A stretch of DNA of 64,000 nt from Erwinia tasmaniensis Et1/99 (GTDB lineage: Bacteria > Pseudomonadota > Gammaproteobacteria > Enterobacterales > Enterobacteriaceae): the NCBI RefSeq assembly GCF_000026185.1, contig NC_010694.1, positions 2,046,001 to 2,110,000 on the forward strand. The letters run 5' to 3'. Both the position numbers and the translations under genes were made by a program. The notes beneath the pieces were generated by a model. That model saw nothing but the letters and a program-made list of their open reading frames with translations, was not told where the DNA came from and made no database searches. Positions within the stretch are counted from its first letter, which is position 1; each line of letters opens with the position of its first letter. Positions 49,757 through 63,685 of the stretch are shown one piece after another.

Positions 49757-49774
49757 CTGGATACATCGACAGTT
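49755..49774. promoter_or_regulatory. LexA box 2 of ydjM
   Basis: TACTGGATACATCGACAGTT matches CTGT-N8-ACAG with one change (CTGG). It lies 19 bp upstream of ydjM and overlaps box 1 at its edge, so LexA should repress ydjM until DNA damage. Confidence 0.7.
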
Positions 49775-49792
49775 ATGTAGTCAGGTATTCCC

Positions 49793-50383
49793 ATGACGGC
49801 CGAAGGCCACCTCATTTTTGCCATAGCCAGCGCGATTTTTGCCAAACGTGCTGAACTAACCCCGATACTGGCCAGTGCGGACTGGTGGCATATTGTCCCG
49901 GCTGCGCTCCTGACGTGCCTGTTGCCGGATATTGACCACCCGAAATCATTTCTCGGCCAGCGGCTAAGGTGGCTCTCTTACCCTATTGCGCGGATCTTCG
50001 GCCACAGGGGATTTACCCACAGCCTGTTGGCCGTGGGTGCGGGCGTTGCCCTGCTGCAAATGAAACTCCCCTCTGACTGGCTTTTACCCGCAGACGTTTT
50101 CCAGGGGATGGTGCTGGGTTATCTTAGCCACATTGCCGCAGATATGCTCACCCCGGCCGGCGTTCCGCTGTTGTGGCCCTGCCGCTGGCGTTTTGGCCTG
50201 CCGCTGTTGAGAAGCCAAAAGGGCAACCAGCTTGAGCGCGCCCTGTGTCTGGCGCTGGTCGGCTACGCCATCTGGTTTCCACCCGGTATGCCGCCCTTTG
50301 GCGCCTCGGGATGGACCACCCAGGCGATTGGCAACATACAAAACGGCTTTACCGAGCTGATCGGTCGTCAAAAGCCCCGCTGA
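49793..50383 (+). CDS. ydjM: LexA-regulated inner-membrane protein YdjM
   Basis: A 196-residue membrane protein of the YdjM/DUF457 (metal-dependent hydrolase-like) family. Conserved polar motifs LLPDIDHPKSFLGQR near residue 45, FGHRGFTHSLLAV near 70 and LGYLSHIAADMLTPAGVPLLWP near 108 include His and Asp residues fitting a metal site in the membrane. The E. coli counterpart is of the same length. It belongs to the SOS regulon, and two LexA boxes are seen just upstream. Its exact role is unknown. Confidence 0.92.
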   Translation: MTAEGHLIFAIASAIFAKRAELTPILASADWWHIVPAALLTCLLPDIDHPKSFLGQRLRWLSYPIARIFGHRGFTHSLLAVGAGVALLQMKLPSDWLLPADVFQGMVLGYLSHIAADMLTPAGVPLLWPCRWRFGLPLLRSQKGNQLERALCLALVGYAIWFPPGMPPFGASGWTTQAIGNIQNGFTELIGRQKPR

Positions 50384-50544
50384 TAAAACGTCAGCACCAA
50401 AAGTTATAAGTCATTCCGTTTGGATATAATGCTGTCATGGCGGCAGCTGCTACCATTTCGCAACTGATTTACTTACCGTAAGACAGCCATTAACTGTCTT
50501 TAGCAAAAGCCCTCAGAGGCCGGTTTCACTGGGAGAAAATGGAA

Positions 50545-51939
50545 ATGAATTTTCCGCTTATCATAAATCTTGTCGCGTTTGTTGCGCTGCTGATGTTAGT
50601 GGCCAAGACGGGATCGGGCTGGAGCCTGTCGAAGAAGGTGCTCTTCGGCCTGGCGATCGGCGTGCTGTTTGGCCTGGCCCTGCACACCATCTATGGCGAG
50701 AACAGCCCGGTTATTAAACAATCCGTCAGCTGGTTTAACCTGGTCGGTAACGGTTATGTTCAACTGTTACAGATGATCGTTATGCCGCTGGTATTTGCCT
50801 CAATCCTCAGCGCCGTTGCACGTCTGCATAATGCGTCATCGCTGGGAAAAATCAGCTTTTTGACGATTGGCGTGCTGCTCTTTACCACCGCCATTGCCGC
50901 CGTTGTGGGTGTTTTTGTGACCTGGCTGTTCGGCCTGAATGCCGGAGGCCTGATCCAGGGCGCACAGGAAAGCGCGCGTCTGGCGGCGATCCAGGGCTCC
51001 TATGCAGGTAAAGTCGCCGATCTCAGCGCGCCACAGCTACTGCTCTCCTTTGTGCCGAAGAATCCTTTTGCCGACCTGACCGGAGCGAATCCAACGTCTA
51101 TCATCAGCGTGGTGATTTTTGCCGCGTTCCTCGGTGTAGCCGCGTTGCAGCTGTTGAAAGATGATGCGGAAAAAGGCCAGCGCGTGCTGAAAGCGATTGA
51201 TACGCTGCAATCCTGGGTGATGAAGCTGGTGCGTTTAATCATGAAGCTGACGCCGTATGGCGTGCTGGCGTTGATGACTAAAGTGGTCGCCACCTCTAAC
51301 GTCAGCGATATCATCAAGCTTGGCGGTTTTGTGCTGGCATCCTACCTGGGCATGGCCATCATGTTTGCCGTGCATGCTCTGCTGCTGTCAGCCAATGGCG
51401 TCAACCCGCTGCGCTTCTTCCGTAAGGTGTGGCCGGTGATCACTTTTGCCTTCACCAGCCGCTCCAGCGCCGCAACTATCCCACTGAGCGTCGAAGCGCA
51501 AACGCGCCGTCTGGGCATTCCAGAATCCATCGCCAGCTTTGCCGCTTCATTCGGTGCCACAATAGGACAGAACGGCTGTGCCGGTCTCTATCCGACCATG
51601 CTGGCAGTCATGGTTGCGCCCACCGTGGGCATTAACCCGTTTGACCCGATGTGGATCGCCACATTAGTGGCTATCGTCACGTTGAGTTCAGCGGGCGTTG
51701 CCGGGGTTGGCGGCGGGGCAACCTTTGCAGCGCTGATCGTGCTGCCGGCAATGGGTCTGCCGGTCACGCTGGTAGCATTACTGATATCCATTGAGCCGCT
51801 GATTGATATGGGGCGTACCGCCCTTAACGTGAACGGTTCTATCACGGCGGGCACCCTCACCAGCCAATGGTTAAAACAGACTGATAAACAAATTATGGAT
51901 ACCGACGCCGATAGCGAAGCGACGCTAACCCAGCGTTAA
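50545..51939 (+). CDS. tcyP: L-cystine/cation symporter TcyP (YdjN)
   Basis: A dicarboxylate/amino acid:cation symporter (SLC1 family) that imports L-cystine. The 464-residue product is close to E. coli's 463 and starts [12 protein letters not shown]; the ATG at 50539 (ME-) is also in frame, but the GGGAG site gives better spacing to 50545. Typical elements: helical hairpin HP1 [20 protein letters not shown] near 310, [14 protein letters not shown], and HP2 [20 protein letters not shown]. About eight transmembrane segments. Monocistronic, with an inverted repeat after the stop. Confidence 0.95.
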   Translation: MNFPLIINLVAFVALLMLVAKTGSGWSLSKKVLFGLAIGVLFGLALHTIYGENSPVIKQSVSWFNLVGNGYVQLLQMIVMPLVFASILSAVARLHNASSLGKISFLTIGVLLFTTAIAAVVGVFVTWLFGLNAGGLIQGAQESARLAAIQGSYAGKVADLSAPQLLLSFVPKNPFADLTGANPTSIISVVIFAAFLGVAALQLLKDDAEKGQRVLKAIDTLQSWVMKLVRLIMKLTPYGVLALMTKVVATSNVSDIIKLGGFVLASYLGMAIMFAVHALLLSANGVNPLRFFRKVWPVITFAFTSRSSAATIPLSVEAQTRRLGIPESIASFAASFGATIGQNGCAGLYPTMLAVMVAPTVGINPFDPMWIATLVAIVTLSSAGVAGVGGGATFAALIVLPAMGLPVTLVALLISIEPLIDMGRTALNVNGSITAGTLTSQWLKQTDKQIMDTDADSEATLTQR

Positions 51940-51948
51940 TCCTGCTAT

Positions 51949-51971
51949 GCGGGTCAGCGACGCTGACCCGC
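51949..51971 (+). terminator. Inverted repeat after tcyP
   Basis: GCGGGTCAGCG and CGCTGACCCGC are exact reverse complements separated by one base (effective loop of about 7). Only TT follows, so termination may be rho-assisted. Confidence 0.5.
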
Positions 51972-52135
51972 GCTTATACACTCACCCAGAGCGGGTAACA
52001 CGGCCCCTTCGCTTTTATCCCCTTATCTTATAAGTAAACCACGATACGGGTGACCTGAAGAACACTGCCGGAATACTGATGGTCAGAAGAATGAGGGCAC
52101 GCGACCTGTTTGCGTGTAATAGTTAGCGCCAGCGC

Positions 52136-52169
52136 AAAAAAAATGGTCACCATCGTGACCATTTTTTTT
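52136..52169 (-). terminator. Bidirectional terminator of osmE
   Basis: A8-TGGTCAC, loop CATC, GTGACCA-T8: a 15-bp symmetric hairpin with T-runs on both strands, 13 bp past the osmE stop. Confidence 0.92.
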
Positions 52170-52181
52170 GTTAAGCGGTGA

Positions 52182-52517
52182 TTACTGATTCACCTGCGGA
52201 TCCGTATCGTACTCTTTGCAGCTCTGGAAACCGTAGTTCATAACGCGGCCCGTGTCGGAGTAGCTGACGAAGTAGGTCTGCAGCTTACCGTCACGTTCGC
52301 CCAGCACGTAGGTCTGGCAAGTACCGCGGGCGTGAACCATTGTGATTTCAGTTGATGCCGGCCCGGCGATATCGCGCACCTGCTGACGGGTCATCCCTTT
52401 CTTCACATCCTGCACCACCGGTTTGGTGGCATAGCTCTGTGCGCGGTCGTAAACCGTACAGCCAGACAGCACGGCAAGCGTTACCGCAGCACCAATCATT
52501 CCCGTTAACTTACGCAT
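52182..52517 (-). CDS. osmE: Osmotically inducible lipoprotein OsmE
   Basis: A small outer-membrane lipoprotein (111 residues) of the SmpA/OmlA fold. It has a signal peptide with lipobox VLSGC (near residue 20), and the mature part contains PVVQDVKKGMTRQQVRDIAGPAS, followed by ARGTCQTYVLG and ending EYDTDPQVNQ. In E. coli it is induced by osmolarity and stationary phase and maps next to nadE; here an MFS gene is inserted between them. Confidence 0.93.
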   Translation of the reverse strand: MRKLTGMIGAAVTLAVLSGCTVYDRAQSYATKPVVQDVKKGMTRQQVRDIAGPASTEITMVHARGTCQTYVLGERDGKLQTYFVSYSDTGRVMNYGFQSCKEYDTDPQVNQ

Positions 52518-52715
52518 TTATTCTACCTCTGTCATTATCAGTGTGGTGATAAGCTTGGGATATAAAGGCAGATTAATCAACTTTATGGCAGCAAATTGTT
52601 ATCAATTTGTTCGCAGCATACTTATAATGTGGCGGGTAAAAATGTCGGTTTATTGGCTAAAGATGGCCCGCGATCTCCCCCTTTTTCGGCAGCCGCCTTT
52701 CATTAATGAGGTTTC

Positions 52716-53894
52716 ATGACACCTGCACACAGCAAACGCCTGGGCTATGCCATTACGCTGGGGTTACTGGCGGCTTTAGGCCCGCTTTGCATCGATCTGT
52801 ATCTTCCTGCACTGCCAGAGCTGGCAAATGACCTGGCAACGAATACGGCAACAGCACAACTCAGCCTTACCGCGGGGCTGCTCGGACTGGGCTTCGGCCA
52901 GCTGTTTTTCGGCCCGCTTAGCGATAAATATGGTCGCATTCGTCCTCTGCTACTGTCGCTGCTATTACTGCTATTAGCCTCGGTTGGCTGTGCGCTGGCA
53001 CAGGACATCCATCAGCTGTTGCTGGCGCGTCTGTTTGAGGGATTATCCGCTGCCGGCGGTGCAGTGCTGTCACGGGCTATCGCCCGGGATATGTACAGCG
53101 GCCATGAGCTGACCCGGTTTTTTGCCCTGCTGATGCTGGTCAACGGGCTTGCGCCCATCGCCGCACCGGTCGTGGGCGGTGCGCTGATGGCTTTTCTCGA
53201 CTGGCGCGGGCTATTTATGGTCATTGCCCTGCTTGCACTGCTGCTGCTACTGCTGGCACGCGTTAAACTTCATGAGACTCTGACCGAAGATCGGCGCAGT
53301 CAGGGCAGTATTTTCTCCGCGTGGGCGGCGCTGGGTCAGGTCATCACCCATCGTCCTTTTATGGGCTTCTGCCTGACGCAAGGGTTTATGATGTCCGGAA
53401 TGTTTGCCTATATCGGTGCCTCTCCGTTCGTACTGCAACAAATTTATCAGCTCTCGCCACAGGCCTTCAGCCTCTGCTTTGCCGCTAACGGCGTTGGCCT
53501 GATTATTGCTTCTCAGATTAGCGCCCGTCTGTGTCCGCTGTGGGGCGAGTACCGCATTTTAAAAGGGGGACTGGCACTGGCATTTATCTCATCCGGCAGT
53601 CTGCTTATAGCCGGGCTAACGGCGGCGGCGTTACCTCTGGTGCTGATCGCCCTGTTTTTCAGCATAGCCAGTAACGGCGTGATCTCCGTGACCGCCTCCT
53701 CGCTGGCGATGCAGAGCCAGGGACACAGAGCGGGCAGCGCATCTGCCGTGATTGGCGTTACTATGTTTACCCTCGGCAGTATCAGCGTACCGCTGACCGG
53801 AATTGGCGGCACCTCGGTACTGACGATGGCCGCCACGCTGTTCGGTTGCTATATGATGGCGATTATTATGTTTACACTGATGGCTAAAAAGTGA
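52716..53894 (+). CDS. MFS transporter of the Bcr/CflA drug-resistance type
   Basis: A 392-residue major facilitator with about 12 hydrophobic segments. The Bcr/CflA N-terminal CIDLYLPALPELANDL near residue 25, DHA1 motif A GPLSDKYGRIRPLLL near 68, and ARLFEGLSAAGGAVLSRAIARDM (motif C-like) are clear. Members export drugs or small metabolites; the substrate is unknown. E. coli has no such gene between osmE and nadE, so it is an insertion relative to that genome. Base composition does not stand out from the neighbours by eye. It starts after TAATGAGGTTTC. Confidence 0.88.
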   Translation: MTPAHSKRLGYAITLGLLAALGPLCIDLYLPALPELANDLATNTATAQLSLTAGLLGLGFGQLFFGPLSDKYGRIRPLLLSLLLLLLASVGCALAQDIHQLLLARLFEGLSAAGGAVLSRAIARDMYSGHELTRFFALLMLVNGLAPIAAPVVGGALMAFLDWRGLFMVIALLALLLLLLARVKLHETLTEDRRSQGSIFSAWAALGQVITHRPFMGFCLTQGFMMSGMFAYIGASPFVLQQIYQLSPQAFSLCFAANGVGLIIASQISARLCPLWGEYRILKGGLALAFISSGSLLIAGLTAAALPLVLIALFFSIASNGVISVTASSLAMQSQGHRAGSASAVIGVTMFTLGSISVPLTGIGGTSVLTMAATLFGCYMMAIIMFTLMAKK

Positions 53895-54030
53895 AAAACG
53901 GCTGAATTATCATCATTCGTGTTCATTATTGATGGATTGATTGTTGTGGTTGCGCGCCATGCGCGCTAGCTTTGCATGAACAAAACGCAAACGGCTGCCG
54001 CCTGACGGCGCTGAATCGGAGGAGAGGAAA

Positions 54031-54858
54031 ATGGCTCTGCAACAGGACATTATTGAGGCGCTGGGCGTCAAACCCACTATTGATGCCGACGAAGAAATTC
54101 GTATCAGCGTTGATTTCCTGAAATCATACCTGAAGCGCTACCCTTTTTTGAAATCGCTGGTGCTGGGGATCAGCGGCGGACAGGACTCCACGCTGACCGG
54201 TAAACTGTGCCAGATGGCGATGACAGAACTACGCGCGGAGTCCGGGGACAGCGATTATCAGTTTATTGCCGTGCGCCTGCCACACGGCGTACAGGCCGAT
54301 GAACAGGACTGCCAGGATGCCATCACTTTTATCCAGCCAGACCGGGTTTTGACGGTCAATATCAAAGCGGCGGTGCAGGCCAGCGAACAGGCGTTGCGCG
54401 AGGCGGGCATTACGCTGTCTGATTTTATTCGCGGCAATGAAAAAGCGCGTGAACGCATGAAAGTTCAGTACAGCATTGCCGGAATGAACGCGGGCGTGGT
54501 GGTGGGAACCGACCATGCGGCCGAAGCGGTGACCGGATTTTTCACCAAGTACGGCGATGGCGGCACCGATATCAATCCGATTTTCCGACTGAATAAAGGC
54601 CAGGGCAAACGGCTGTTGAACGCGTTAGGCTGCCCGGAACACCTCTGGCTTAAGCACCCCACCGCCGATCTGGAGGATGACCGCCCCGGCCTACAGGATG
54701 AGGTGGCTCTTGGCGTGACCTATGAGATGATCGACCGCTATTTGCAGGGTGAAAGCATCGATCCAGCGGCGGCAAAAATCATAGAAGGCTGGTATGTGAA
54801 AACCGAGCACAAACGCCGCACGCCGATCACGGTGTTCGACGACTTCTGGAAAAAATAA
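54031..54858 (+). CDS. nadE: NH3-dependent NAD+ synthetase
   Basis: Makes NAD+ from nicotinic acid adenine dinucleotide, ATP and ammonia, the last step of NAD synthesis. The 275-residue protein is the short, ammonia-using form without a glutaminase domain. The PP-loop ATP-binding motif [14 protein letters not shown] lies near residue 46, with conserved [17 protein letters not shown] and [21 protein letters not shown] blocks. It is a homodimer. GGAGGAGAGG precedes the start. The order osmE-nadE-cho-spy follows E. coli apart from the inserted MFS gene. Confidence 0.97.
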   Translation: MALQQDIIEALGVKPTIDADEEIRISVDFLKSYLKRYPFLKSLVLGISGGQDSTLTGKLCQMAMTELRAESGDSDYQFIAVRLPHGVQADEQDCQDAITFIQPDRVLTVNIKAAVQASEQALREAGITLSDFIRGNEKARERMKVQYSIAGMNAGVVVGTDHAAEAVTGFFTKYGDGGTDINPIFRLNKGQGKRLLNALGCPEHLWLKHPTADLEDDRPGLQDEVALGVTYEMIDRYLQGESIDPAAAKIIEGWYVKTEHKRRTPITVFDDFWKK

Positions 54859-54867
54859 CGTTCCCTC

Positions 54868-54895
54868 CGGCGGAGCGAATAACAAAAGCTCCGCC
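54868..54895. terminator. Inverted repeat after nadE
   Basis: GGCGGAGC (54869-54876) and GCTCCGCC (54888-54895), 8-bp stem and 11-nt loop, no T-run. Possible 3' hairpin. Confidence 0.4.
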
Positions 54896-54914
54896 TGCAG
54901 GCCACCTGCTGCTA

Positions 54915-54934
54915 TACTGTTTGGATAAACAGTA
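54915..54934. promoter_or_regulatory. LexA box of cho
   Basis: TACTGTTTGGATAAACAGTA is a complete LexA site (CTGT-N8-ACAG with symmetric flanks). It ends 13 bp before cho, as expected for SOS control of this gene. Confidence 0.9.
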
Positions 54935-54947
54935 AACGGAGCCAGTA

Positions 54948-55817
54948 GTGGTCAGAAAACCTGTCAGTCCGCGCATTGAATTTGACGCCGCGGCTATTTA
55001 CCAATATCCCGAACAGCTGCGCCCGTGGCTTGAATCGCTGCCTAAGCTGCCGGGGGTGTACGTTTTTCACGGTGAGAGTGAAACGATGCCGCTGTATATT
55101 GGGAAAAGCGTCAATATCCGCAGCCGGGTGCTGTCACACCTGCGCACCGCCGATGAGGCGCGTATGCTGCGCCAGGCTACCCGCATCAGCTTTATCCCTA
55201 CGGCAGGGGAACTGGGCGCGCTACTGCTGGAAGCGCAGATGATCAAACTTCAGCAGCCGCTGTTTAATAAACGGCTGCGTAAAAATCGCCAGCTGTGCTC
55301 ACTACAAATCACCGCGGGCACTCCCCAGGTGGTGTATGCGAAAGACGTGGATTTCTCCTCAACGGCTGGCCTTTATGGCCTGTACGCCCATCGCCGGGCG
55401 GCGCTTGAAACCCTGCAAAAAATTGCCGACGAGCAACGACTCTGTTACCCCCTGTTGGGGCTGGAAAAGCTGCGCTCGGGCGGCGCATGCTTCCGTTTTG
55501 CCCTGAAGCGCTGCGCCGGAGCCTGCTGCGGGAATGAATCGGAGCATGAGCATCAGCAGCGCCTGATATCGGCGCTGGAGGCGGTTCGCTTACAATGCTG
55601 GCCGTGGCCTGATGCGGTTGCGCTTCTGGAGCAAAGGACGGGACAAACCCAGTATCACATCATCAACAACTGGCTTTATCTGGGTTCGGTGAACAAACTG
55701 GAAGATGCCAGGTCGCTGTGCAGCACAACGCCGGGATTCGACAGCGATGGCTATAAAATACTCTGTAAGCCGATGCTGACAGGTAAGCTGCCGGTGATGC
55801 TGGTGCCAAAGGCTTAG
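54948..55817 (+). CDS. cho: Excinuclease Cho (UvrC homologue)
   Basis: An SOS-induced endonuclease that makes the 3' incision in UvrAB-bound damaged DNA, working on bulky lesions UvrC handles poorly. The 289-residue protein starts with GTG 54948 (MVRKPVSPRIEFD). The GIY-YIG domain is at residues 28-100: PGVYVFHGESETMPLYIGKS and RSRVLSHLRT. A Cys-rich part (CAGACCGNES) follows near 190. The C-terminal half of UvrC is absent, as normal for Cho. A perfect LexA box precedes it. Confidence 0.95.
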   Translation: MVRKPVSPRIEFDAAAIYQYPEQLRPWLESLPKLPGVYVFHGESETMPLYIGKSVNIRSRVLSHLRTADEARMLRQATRISFIPTAGELGALLLEAQMIKLQQPLFNKRLRKNRQLCSLQITAGTPQVVYAKDVDFSSTAGLYGLYAHRRAALETLQKIADEQRLCYPLLGLEKLRSGGACFRFALKRCAGACCGNESEHEHQQRLISALEAVRLQCWPWPDAVALLEQRTGQTQYHIINNWLYLGSVNKLEDARSLCSTTPGFDSDGYKILCKPMLTGKLPVMLVPKA

Positions 55818-55856
55818 TAGAACAACAATGGCGGCCAAAGCCGCCGGATACATGAA

Positions 55857-55907
55857 CGCCGATGTCCGCCGCCGGCAAGGCCGGTGGACAACATCGCCGA
55901 TGTCCGC
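55857..55907. repeat. Short direct repeats with hairpin between cho and spy
   Basis: CGCCGATGTCCGC occurs at 55857-55869 and 55895-55907. Between them GTCCGCCG and CGGTGGAC form an 8-bp stem (one G-T). A small composite repeat in a convergent gap; origin unknown. Confidence 0.6.
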
Positions 55908-55922
55908 TTAATGACGCGTCCG

Positions 55923-56411
55923 TTAGTCGTCCGCTGGCGGCATTCCATCCTGATGATGCGGCTTTTCAGCCAGACGCTTCTCAAAATTCTGGTTAAACTG
56001 TTTTTTCTGCTCGGCGGTTAACACGTTATACAGTTTATTCTGCGTTTCCATCATCGACAGCGCGCGCTGCTGTCCGTTGGCAGACATCTTCGTTGCCTGA
56101 GCTTCGGCTTTGGCCCGGTCAAACGTGTCGGAAGCAATAATGCTCTGTAGGGCGCGGCGATCTTCCGCCGAAGGACGCTTCATGTCCTTGTGCGCAGCTT
56201 TCATGATGCTGCGCATTTGCAGCTTCTGCGCATCGGTTAGTTCCAGTCCTTTAAACATCTCATGCGGGCCACCGTGGTGTGGCCGCTCAGGCATCATGGT
56301 CTTTTCGGCGCCCGATGGCGGAGGCGTCAGGTTATCTGCCGCAGCATGAACGATATTTGCAGCACCGAGGGCCAGGGTAGCGGCAACGACGAAAGAAGTA
56401 AATTTACGCAT
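55923..56411 (-). CDS. spy: ATP-independent periplasmic chaperone Spy
   Basis: A cradle-shaped dimeric chaperone that protects proteins in the periplasm from aggregation, strongly induced by envelope stress through Cpx and Bae. The 162-residue precursor has a signal peptide ending VHA, and two LTxxQ motifs: LTDAQKLQMR near residue 60 and LTAEQKKQFNQ near 135. The helical, Lys/Gln-rich middle is typical. Upstream there is one GTAAA half (CGTAAACTTATTTTC) of a possible CpxR site, not enough to assign it. Confidence 0.94.
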   Translation of the reverse strand: MRKFTSFVVAATLALGAANIVHAAADNLTPPPSGAEKTMMPERPHHGGPHEMFKGLELTDAQKLQMRSIMKAAHKDMKRPSAEDRRALQSIIASDTFDRAKAEAQATKMSANGQQRALSMMETQNKLYNVLTAEQKKQFNQNFEKRLAEKPHHQDGMPPADD

Positions 56412-56768
56412 TATATTGTCCTTATTTGTTCAGTGCTATGACGGTTAATTTATCGTGAAACCGAAAATAAGTTTACGATGCAGAACGTCAACTACGCAGA
56501 GTATGAGTAAAGCCTTGAAAGCATAAAAGACAATTTGCCGCCAATCATGGAGAGAATGCGAAGGTTTTAGTGAGGAATTGCAAACAAGTATTTTCTGACA
56601 GGGGGTTATGGCAATTTTTTGTAGAAAGGTAATCGATTTGAAAGGATAGCGAAAGGATAATCGCCGGCCTGACGCATCGCCTGACTTTCTCAGCAACGGC
56701 GGTATGAGAGAAACATGCCGCCCGCCCCGGCCACATGCCCTGCCCATACCCACTAAGTTGCACGCCGA
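56412..56768. other. astE-spy intergenic region
   Basis: A 357-bp gap with the spy promoter on the left. Near its right end GGCGGTATG (56698-56706) and CATGCCGCC (56714-56722) form a 9-bp stem with one G-T pair, 47 bp past astE; no T-run follows on the minus strand. Nothing else recognised. Confidence 0.5.
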
Positions 56769-57758
56769 TCACAGCGCTTTATTATGCACATTATCCTCCA
56801 CCAGCATCAGCCCCGCGCGTAAGCCGGTTGCGACATTCGGATTGGGAAATAAAACGTACTCCCGTGCTTGCTGAACATAGACGCGATCTTCACCGTCCTC
56901 TGCCAGCAGGGTTCCCTGGGGAAAAGCGGTAAAGTTCAGTACCTCATCACTCATATGCAGCACGAAGCGGTCAGAGCGTCGGGTGATTTGCTGCGACACC
57001 CGGTAGCGACGCGGCTGCGCGGCTGCGGGGATATTTTCCCCACCGGCGATCAGCTGCCGCAGCGCCAGCCGTACGGCTGCAAACTGGGTAAGATCGTTGT
57101 GGCCAAAAGGCAGCGCCGTTCCCAGCTCCAGGGTACAGCTGGCGGCCTGGAAATGTCGACTGCTGTAATTGGTGAAGGTCCCCCCCGTTGCACGATGAAA
57201 CACTAACGCCTCAAGACCTGCCGACGCCAGCCAGTGCATAAAATCTTCCGGCCACGGCGTCATGCGCTGTGGCAAAACGCCAAACTGCGCATGATAAGAG
57301 CCGCGGATTGCGGTATGCAGATCGAGGTGCCAGCGCACCTCCTCATAGTCTCCAGCCTGCCAAAAGTTATCCATCGCCTGTTCGAGTATCCACGCACGCC
57401 GGGCTTCAGGGCAATCCTCATACTGCTGCCAACGCCCGCCAAACATGCGGTTCATATCGCCATGCACATAGCGCCTGTTCAGCCGGAGAGCGGCCGGATT
57501 GCCATAAATCACCAGCAGACGAGCCTGAAGCGCCAGTTCGCCGCGCAGCAGGGCATTCACCAGCTGCTCGACAATTTCTACCGGCGCGGTCTCGTTACCG
57601 TGAATGCCGCTGGATACCACCAGCGCCCTGGGCACGCTGTGCAGCGGCGTCAACTCAAGTATCCCAACGTTCAGCCAGCGCCAGCGGAGCAGGCCGTTGC
57701 GCCCCTCCTTTTGTTCTGGCTGACCGCCGGATAGGGTAAGTTGAAGAAAGTCCTGCAT
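56769..57758 (-). CDS. astE: Succinylglutamate desuccinylase
   Basis: The last enzyme of the arginine succinyltransferase (AST) pathway: hydrolyses N-succinylglutamate to succinate and glutamate. A 329-residue zinc-dependent M14-like hydrolase. Zinc ligands are in SGIHGNETAPVEIVE near residue 53 and WHLDLHTAIRG near 147; the catalytic Glu is in CTLELGTALPFG near 215. Last gene of astCADBE, 51 bp after astB. Confidence 0.95.
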   Translation of the reverse strand: MQDFLQLTLSGGQPEQKEGRNGLLRWRWLNVGILELTPLHSVPRALVVSSGIHGNETAPVEIVEQLVNALLRGELALQARLLVIYGNPAALRLNRRYVHGDMNRMFGGRWQQYEDCPEARRAWILEQAMDNFWQAGDYEEVRWHLDLHTAIRGSYHAQFGVLPQRMTPWPEDFMHWLASAGLEALVFHRATGGTFTNYSSRHFQAASCTLELGTALPFGHNDLTQFAAVRLALRQLIAGGENIPAAAQPRRYRVSQQITRRSDRFVLHMSDEVLNFTAFPQGTLLAEDGEDRVYVQQAREYVLFPNPNVATGLRAGLMLVEDNVHNKAL

Positions 57759-57809
57759 GTTTTCTCCTTAGATTAAATCGCCGTTCAGTGCGAAGAGACA
57801 AAGCGTACT

Positions 57810-62900
<5,091 letters not shown>

Positions 62901-62945
62901 TCATTAACGTTAAAAAGATGATTCATTTACTGCTGTACTGTAGAT

Positions 62946-62961
62946 TGCACACCGCGTGCCA
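62946..62961 (-). promoter_or_regulatory. Sigma-54 promoter of astCADBE
   Basis: On the minus strand TGGCACGCGGTGTGCA carries GG and GC exactly ten bases apart (consensus TGGCACGNNNNTTGCW; one mismatch). It lies about 97 bp upstream of astC, giving a leader of about 85 nt. E. coli astC is transcribed by sigma-54 with NtrC during nitrogen starvation. Confidence 0.85.
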
Positions 62962-62974
62962 TCCAGAGAAAAAA

Positions 62975-63106
62975 ATGCATAAATCGGCCACAAACACCAA
63001 CAATCAATAGGTTAGGTAAAAATCATATTCATAGTTAATGCATAAAAAGTGAATAACAATCCGATTGGCGTGGTTAATAAGCCCGGTAAAAAGCACAGTT
63101 ATGCAT
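62975..63106. repeat. Three ATGCAT elements spaced 63 bp
   Basis: ATGCAT occurs at 62975-62980, 63038-63043 and 63101-63106; the first two read ATGCATAAA and the third ATGCATTTA. The middle one lies in AATGCATAAAAAGTGAATAA, a rough match to the ArgR box. The two intervals are both exactly 63 bp, six helical turns, which puts all three on the same DNA face upstream of the astC promoter. Confidence 0.6.
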
Positions 63107-63685
63107 TTATAAAATAAATCTTGAATCTGTGATCGCTGGCTAAAAGGCGTGATAAACGACAGTCACCCGATGCGCCAGAATGTGTCACACGCACTAACAT
63201 GGCTCACCATCGCGATGCAGCCAGAAAATATTGCCGCGCTACCTATGATCCCGGCGCTGATTATTTATCATTAAGTTAATTAAATGCTGTCGAATCCCAC
63301 TGATTACATATGGACACCAGGTATTAACAAAAGATGAATTTGCTTTAAAATCGACCGAAGATAATTTTGTGCAAAAATCAGGCGAAAGATAAAATACAGA
63401 TAAGAACAGGTTATATTCGCATAACGTTAAAAAAAGATATTAAAATTTCATCTTGTTGATTTTAATTAAATAATTTCGAATGCAATCATATGACATATTA
63501 GATTTTTCGTATTAAACGCAAAAAATTGCCGTTTTAAATTGAATAAAAAAACGCCTAAAATCAACCAAAACCCCAATGAAATAATTTGTTACAAGTAATA
63601 GGTTTTTAAGAAACACTTGTTTATGTCATTTTCAATAGCGCACGTTTAGTTAAAAACATAATAATGCAGAAACAGGGGTTATTTA

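Noticed and set aside
56450..56475. CpxR box upstream of spy
   Set aside because: Only one GTAAA half is found; the second half at the required spacing is absent.
63165..63190. Possible NtrC site upstream of astC
   Set aside because: TGCGCCAGAATGTGTCA has a fair left half but the right half differs at several positions from GCACY-N5-RGTGC.
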